Positions 57,887 through 64,000 of a stretch of 64,000 bases of DNA are shown here, piece after piece. Where the stretch lies: contig NC_050738.1 of assembly GCF_014529535.1 (NCBI RefSeq), positions 1,302,001 through 1,366,000 of the forward strand. Reading direction: 5' to 3'. Position 1 is the stretch's first letter; every line of letters starts with the position of its first letter. Both the position numbers and the translations under genes were made by a program. Below the pieces are notes generated by a model. The model did not search any database. It had not been told where the DNA came from and saw nothing but the letters and a program-made list of their open reading frames with translations. This DNA comes from Bradysia coprophila (taxonomy: Eukaryota > Arthropoda > Insecta > Diptera > Sciaridae).

Positions 57887-58937
57887 TTATTGTTCTTCCT
57901 GTTGTCCCCGTTTTCCTCCGAATCGTTTCTCATATGGGCAATTTTTCAAATATGTTCGAGCCTTATTACATTCCTCATCTAAAAAAAGTGAGACATCCAA
58001 CAATGGTAAAAATGATCAAAGCTAAAAAAAGTTGTTTAGTTTTACCGTTCTTCCACAACGAATCGGGACAGTGTTCGATGATCTGTTCATTGATACAAAA
58101 GAGAAACTTTTCCTTGACCATATTACAATGACCGGCGTGTCCCTTACGCCCTCCAGATCCTTGTACAGCGCGATTTTTGCACGTTTCTATCATCGTCGGT
58201 GATAATGATTGCCATTCAGGTCCTTCCAAAATTTTGTCTAGAGCTGGTTTGACTTCTTCGGTAATTATTTCATTATCTGATGTAACGATGTCTGTGGTAA
58301 AAATGCAATCCGATGTGCACTAATTTTTGACGGTAAATTGAATGTTGGTTTAGCTGAACTTGAATCTCAAAGTTTTGCCTACCCCAACATCACTCATATC
58401 AACATTTTCCTTGTCGGATGAGTTCCGCTTTTCCATCCATTTTTCTTTGATTTTTCGAGCACATTCCACCTGTTCTGGGCTTAAATTAACATTGCAACAA
58501 TCCGTCGTTGACTGTAAAATATTCTTAATTATATTCAGAGTTTAATTTTGCGAAATATATTTAGAACCCCGTTTCGATGTGGACGGCCTCGACATTCCGG
58601 AGGGTCTGCTCCCTGAAATAAATATTGTTATACGGCTTCTTTCATTGCACTATTCCTAGCATTATTATTATTAAATAGGGCGTCTCCTTAATTGCTTAAG
58701 TAAACATGCACTTAGGCCGCCAGTGGGCCCATTGTGCTAGCATTCCTAGCATTAACATAGACAATATTGAAGGGCCTTTTGTGTTCGTCGTATGAGTCAG
58801 AACACACATGCATAACCATCTTAAGTAGCGCTTATCACTTAAGCCAATTATCCTTCGGCACTGTTCACTGTACTCACCACTGTACACCACACCATCCATA
58901 GCGTCGTTAGGGCGACAACAGAATAGACTTTTACCAT
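57887..58937 (-). CDS. Odorant-binding protein, Plus-C-like
   Basis: Exons, 5' to 3': 58937-58878, 58612-58568, 58511-58383, 58319-58046, 57978-57887; 600 nt, 199 residues. Exon 1 is a signal peptide (MVKVYSVVALTTLWMVWC). Many cysteines support a disulfide-rich carrier: PEC, TDCCNV, VECA, the OBP-like pair CTSDC followed by IFT, then ETC, GHC, LFC, EHC, EEC and KNC. The number and tail beyond the classic six match the Plus-C group; its usual proline after the last cysteine is present (NCPYE). The acceptor chosen for exon 4 (ATTAG) is weaker than a nearby CCACAG but is the only one that keeps frame and restores C-x3-C. A poly(A)-like AATAAA overlaps the stop codon. Likely role: binding hydrophobic ligands in haemolymph or sensillar lymph. 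Confidence 0.87.
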
Positions 58938-58949
58938 TGTTGTTCTCCA

Positions 58950-61900
58950 ACTAACAATAATCAAGTTGAGAATAGAATTTCGTTTGAATGTGAACTATAT
59001 TTTGCTGCCGACTTGGCGCTTTTATATACAATAAGCTTTGACTAATTCCTAGAAAAAAATTGAGACAAAACTGATCGCTTCATTTAAAATTAATTTTTAA
59101 TAACTCTCCTCATTGCCATGCAATTTTGTTCGTGTGCTAATAAAAACGACAAATGAAAATTAATTTATTTAGAGCTCATTAACACAATCCGATGATTAAT
59201 CTGTAATACCGCTCTTTGATTCAAAAAAAATAGTTTGCACCGGTTGAATAAGTAATTAATTAGTGTGCACGTTGCATTTACAACATCATCAGTATAGAGT
59301 GTAACGAAGTGTATTACTTACCATGGAATTATTGAAATAACTAGCGGAAATAATATCTAATTTACCCATAGCAATGCTCCTAGCATTAACATACAAAATA
59401 TTGACTTACCACAATTCTCAAAATGCATTGCAAAAACAATCTCGAAAAATATTCCTGTAGTCTACTGTACCTCGTTTCCTTGTTTCATGATATATCATAC
59501 GAATCTCATCATAATCGATAAATGTAGAAAGGATTTGTTGAAAATAGAATAATCGATGAAGGAAGAGAATGATTAAAAGTGTTACCCGGTGGGTGTTTTT
59601 TCTGATATGGAAGCCTCAAGACTCAAGACAGCAGAAATGAGAGATTTTATGATTAAACCAAGGTATGCTTACAAGCAGACCATCCAAGAAGAGGACGCTC
59701 ACCTTTTCGTTAAAAATGTAAATTATCTACACACCATCCAGTTGTCCATCAAAATGTCTTCGCTTATACGAAAAAAAAAAAACGTCTGCATGCCGTAGGT
59801 GGAACCACGGAACCTTACGAAGATGAATGGTCGATAATGTCATTACTTTTAAAATTTATTTGTATTTCGTTCGTTCAATAGAAAAAACTGAGCTTTGTTT
59901 CAGCACTTTTCCGAGCCCGAAAATGTCTTTCTGATTAATTCGTTGGTGCTCATAAAATTTGGCTGTATTGCTGCGTGTTCGACTGCTGACAGGAGGCCAA
60001 CAAACATTATTTTCATACTGGCTTTTCTGTGCTATTGGTTCATCTTTTTCCATCTTGATCTGGCGATTCATCTTCGTTGTTTTTCCTTTATGATGGAATA
60101 ACCACGGTACACAATTTTCAACCACAGTCTCACTTTTCCAATATTCTCTCTCTCTCTCTCTCACTCTTGAAATGATACCTGATGCCACTGTTGGAATAAT
60201 TCCATCAACATTCCCCGGAAATATTGCATAGTCAATAGTGGCATCTTGTACATGAATTTTAATGGATGAAGACGTTAGAAAGAATATTGGAAAAGTGAGA
60301 CTGTGGTTCCGAATTGTCTACTAGGGAACGTAACACTCAAGATGGTCAAGTGAATTACCTCGAATTTTTGTTCAAGACTTCTATCACTGAGTTTGATTTT
60401 TATAAGGGGAATTCTCCAAATTATACTTCAAATCAATTCAGCTGATGTTTTCAATCCACCTCAGGCTCGCGAATACGATAAAAAATTATTAATTTAAAAA
60501 ATAAAGGACTGACACTTAGTTACAGACTCAGAAACAACTAATCGACTACCCACATTATCCAATACTAAACGCAATGATTGAGTTCGTTACACCGACTGTC
60601 CAGTATTGACAACTTAATATTCGTTAGCCACCATTTCAATCTATCAATCGCAATCAACTTAATCAAATAAACGGAAACTATTAAAATGCTTATCTGAGAT
60701 CCTCTGAAGCCATTACCGATTATAGTGTGCCATTGGTTGATCTAGCTTAAAGGATAATATATGCATACCTCCACACAAAACTTTAAGCCAATTATTGGGA
60801 ATTCGATATACTGAAATTACTGTTAAATGCCAAAATTTACCAAATTCAACAAATTTTTGGTCGGTAATTTTCAGTAATTTTAGTGCTTTGCTTTGCTACG
60901 AATCAAAGGACCTCGATTACCTCAATATAGGTCCGACGTTTTTGAAACATTCCTCATTAATCTTCCCCAAACAATCTCATCGTTTGCAGATGAAACTGTT
61001 GTGCTTCCTCTACATTTCATGCAGTTGTGGATGAAATTGAAATACGTTAAATTCATTCGCTAAACAAGCATTTTAGCATGCGTTAGGAAAATAACAAGCC
61101 GGTAGATATTTATGACATGACTACATACAGTAGTACAATACGGTACACGACTCTATTCATGTAGTGTGGACATTGAGGAAGTTTTGTCAGTTTTGGATAT
61201 ATTCGGTTTCACTAAGTTTATTGCGTAAACAGCATTAAAATTTGTAAGTAAATAAACAAACAGCAGATTGTCGATTGTCCTACCGATAAAAATTGTGAGA
61301 ATTTTTTTTTTTTTGATGAATAGTCATTCCTGTTTGTTTATTATTCTGGACATCTAGAAAAAAAATCGACCAGCAACGAGATTTACATCATAGATAAAGC
61401 GTTTTCTGAGCTCCTCGATACTATCCTATTGTGTACTTTATACTAGTTGAAATATTTTATAATAATAATAATTTATACTGGGTTGAAAAATAAATTTTAT
61501 TTTTCTCAAAAGCCTTGACCATTGGATTGAATGATCCAAGGTATTGAAAAACTGAAACTAATTTTTACAGCACAGAATCGTCTTGACACGGTTCGACAGA
61601 AAAACAATTTAATTTGTTATTATTGTTTTTCTTCTAGCACGGCAGAGTAAAATAAACCAAATCTTGAATTTTGAGTTTTCAATTTGTCTGGCATCGGAAA
61701 ATTCTGAAAAATTTTTGTCTGACAAAGTGTTTTTGGTTCATTGGGATCTGTGGGCGTCTAATGGCACCCGTTTCGAGTCGTGGGGTCATCACGACAAGAA
61801 ACTGCCATTTACCAGATTTCGTCTGGTATGCCCTAATCTAGGTAAAAAAAAAATCGTGTCCCTCACACTCATGAGCGGCCAATAGCATCAATGAAAGTCC

Positions 61901-62190
61901 GTGGGGTTATGAGGGACTCAAAATGTCACGGGGCAAAGATCTAGAAACTTACATATCTGTCACTTAATACGTAACTCTTTCGGCCTCCTCAATCGATACG
62001 TAAATAACTATTTTCTCTAAATGCTCTCAAAATGTACCAAGTGTGAATTTCTTACAGGACACAATTGGCTACCAGCACAATGTATGAATGTTTATTTGAA
62101 AATGTTCGTCTCACATCGCATTATCTATTAGACTTTAAATTCAAAACAAAATTAGTATATTTTGATCGTCAGCGCCAGTGAAATTTTAGC
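58950..62190. other. Gene-free stretch
   Basis: No gene accepted. It contains the repeat copy at 60369-60607, a (CT)n run near 60147-60164, and at 61664-61885 a GC-richer open stretch with the palindrome ACCAGATTTCGTCTGGT that I could not classify. Confidence 0.4.
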
Positions 62191-62194
62191 ATGA

Positions 62195-62480
62195 ATTTTC
62201 CAAGGTAAATATAGTGAGGAGGTAATGCCATTCAGACACGCGGCCTAGCACATAAGTTCGATGCCAATGACATCTTTTTTTAAAATGGTTGACTACGATT
62301 TACTTGCATTTCACAAAAATATTTTCGCTATCTCACAACAGATGGCCCGACTTTCTATTGCATTTTTTGCTTTCAACGAAGGGAAGAGGTGGCGTTTGTA
62401 TCGAACTTTCGTGCCACCGCACATCTGATTCGGTTATATATGGCATTACCTCCTCACTATATTTACCTTGGAATTTTCTT
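62195..62480. mobile_element. Inverted-repeat element (CCAAGGTAAATATAGTGAGG)
   Basis: TCCAAGGTAAATATAGTGAG and AGGTAATGCCAT on the left are mirrored exactly by ATGGCATTACCT and CTCACTATATTTACCTTGG on the right, giving arms of about 40 bases around about 200 bases. The interior matches 35786-35870. Confidence 0.8.
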
Positions 62481-62698
62481 CAGCTAATTTTCAGCTGATC
62501 CACACAAACAATCAAAACGGTATGAATTAATAGTTTCGTCGAAATTAATTTTCCATTATTATTTTGTGGTGATCGAGAAATTAGATTTTTGTTTTGAAGA
62601 AATAATTCGAAGAAAATATAATTTCAACCGAAGAACTTACATTTCTTATTTTGTCAACTGCTCATTGAACGATTAAAATTGGATTTCGTCTCTTTTTG

Positions 62699-62871
62699 CA
62701 ATGAAAGTAGATAAGTAGGTATCTATTTACTTTCATTGTCTTTTTGATCTGAAATCTATTGATCAATAATTATAGTAGTAAAACACAATGAACGTCAACA
62801 CAAGGTATGGTCGAATGTCAAACTTTGTCCGGTTTGTATGAACAGACCATACCTGGTTTATACTTTCATTG
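62699..62871. repeat. Two mini-copies of the CAATGAAAGT inverted-repeat family
   Basis: At 62699-62739 only two mirrored ends remain (CAATGAAAGTAGATA against TATTTACTTTCATTG). At about 62785-62871 a short copy has AAGGTATGGTCG on the left and GACCATACCTGG..ACTTTCATTGG on the right. Both share termini with the 164-bp element at 8176-8339. Confidence 0.65.
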
Positions 62872-63216
62872 GTAAAACATAAATTATTCTTTCTAAAATT
62901 GAAAAAACATTTATTTAAAATGTCTAGAGTTATTCGAGTCATTCACAACCAGACAAACATTTGACTTTTTCATCACACGAACTACGAAAATTGTAATTTT
63001 CGGTTCCCAAACGGGAAGCGATAGTAAAAAAAATGCAAATTATGTATCGAAATCGGCTAATACATAATACGAAAGTCTATGAACATAATGCGAAAGTCAA
63101 ATCTTGTCAAGATGTTTACTTTGATCAATATTGAACAATCCGTGCGCCAGTGCTCTGATTAATGTTAACATACAAAGTTGATGACGAATAATTCAAAGGA
63201 TAATGTTGTCGTTTTT

Positions 63217-64000
63217 AGCCCCGTACGAAGTACGAAGGGGCTTATAGGATTACGATGCCGTGTGTAATTGATGGAATTCGAAGCAGACGGTGAGGGCAAA
63301 GTGTTTGCCTATGTTCATAGATGACGAATCCGCAATAAAAATTTGGGCCGTCTGTCCGTCTGTCCGTCACGTCGATATCTTGAGTAAATCAAATCCGATT
63401 TCAAAAAAAAAAAATTTCCCTGAAAGATAGTCAAAATAGTGAGGCTAAGTTCGAAGATGGGCATATTCGGGTCGGCCCTTCGTGAGTTAGGGCCACCTAA
63501 GTGATTTAAGGTCTTTTGGTGATATTTATGGCAAAATAAACGATGGAAATGTAAATGACACGGCAAATGATAGGTATTGTCAATACGAATCCATGAAAAA
63601 AAAGTTTTTTAAAATTGGGTGAGTGGACCGTGAGTTAAGGCCTTAGAAGTGAAAAGCTACTAGGGCCCTATGTGTATTTTACATAGAACTCGAGTAAATT
63701 TCATTCGTTTTTCGTAATTTTTGTGTCATTTGGAAGGTAATCGAAAGCCGAATAGAATGTTGTTGAAAAAAAATTAAATTTGGGTCCTCGGACTAAGGCC
63801 GCTACTAGGGCCCTATGCGTATTTTACATACAACTCGAGTAAATTTCATCCGTTTTTCGTAATTTTTGTTTCATTTGAAAGATAATCGAACACCGAATAG
63901 AATGTTGTTGAAAAAAAAATTCAATTTGGGTCCTTGGACTAAGGCCGCTACTAGGGCCCTATGTGTATTTTACATATAACTCGAGCAAATTTCATCCGTT
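63217..64000. mobile_element. MITE of the AGCCCCGTACGAAGTAC family, cut by window end
   Basis: It begins AGCCCCGTACGAAGTACGAA like the element at 45839 and follows the same order (GATGACGAATCCGCAATAAA, then CCGTCTGTCCGTC). Internal tandem units starting CTACTAGGGCCCTATG begin at 63657, 63802 and 63948, about 145-146 bases apart. The right end is beyond the window. Confidence 0.8.

Noticed and set aside
61664-61885. Plus-strand 73-codon frame with ACCAGATTTCGTCTGGT palindrome
   Set aside because: GC-richer than its surroundings but without any recognised motif; could be part of a repeat, not annotated as a gene.
1-64000. CRISPR arrays, operons, bacterial or organellar segments
   Set aside because: None of the regular repeat-spacer structure, ribosome-binding sites or compact gene packing was seen; spliced eukaryotic genes span the window.

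Overview
The window looks like nuclear DNA of an insect, most probably a nematoceran fly. It is AT-rich, with short GT-AG introns (about 55-80 bases in most genes) and insect-specific families: odorant-binding proteins, a defensin-type peptide and a trehalose/sugar transporter of the Tret1 type. The gene set and repeat style would fit a fungus gnat (Sciaridae); that is inference. Exon models were built by hand from splice signals and reading phase. All the multi-exon models stay in frame except where noted.

Layout: 0.5-1.0 kb, a broken copia-type fossil. 2.9-3.9 kb, a foldback element. 5.36-10.25 kb (+), a 12-exon arylsulfatase B-like gene with two repeats in its large intron. 11.2-11.9 kb (+), intronless exosome subunit RRP40. 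13.7-14.5 kb (-), ribosomal protein L24. 16.1-28.5 kb (+), a MEAK7-like TLDc gene whose apparent first intron (about 10 kb) holds a 5 x 147 bp tandem array, a 1.7 kb near-perfect palindrome and a small antisense gene for a secreted peptide. 28.5-36 kb, mostly repeats, including twin hAT-type MITEs with perfect 8-bp target duplications. 36.2-37.5 kb (+), a leucine-rich repeat protein. 38.1-38.8 kb (+), a seven-cysteine defensin-like peptide. 39.05-40.75 kb (-), a sugar transporter with an unresolved first exon. 43.1-45.6 kb (-), the AAA ATPase fidgetin-like 1. 47.1-47.9 kb (-), a classic six-cysteine odorant-binding protein with a decayed duplicate near 50.2 kb. 53.0-56.3 kb (-), a CCDC50-like coiled-coil protein. 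57.9-58.9 kb (-), a Plus-C-type odorant-binding protein. 59-64 kb, no gene recognised; repeats.

The genes do not form a pathway: housekeeping functions (exosome, ribosome, DNA repair, lysosomal hydrolysis, TOR signalling) are mixed with small secreted proteins for immunity and chemosensation. The striking non-genic content is a dense set of inverted-repeat elements, many with recognisable terminal repeats and target duplications. No CRISPR, operon or bacterial feature is present.
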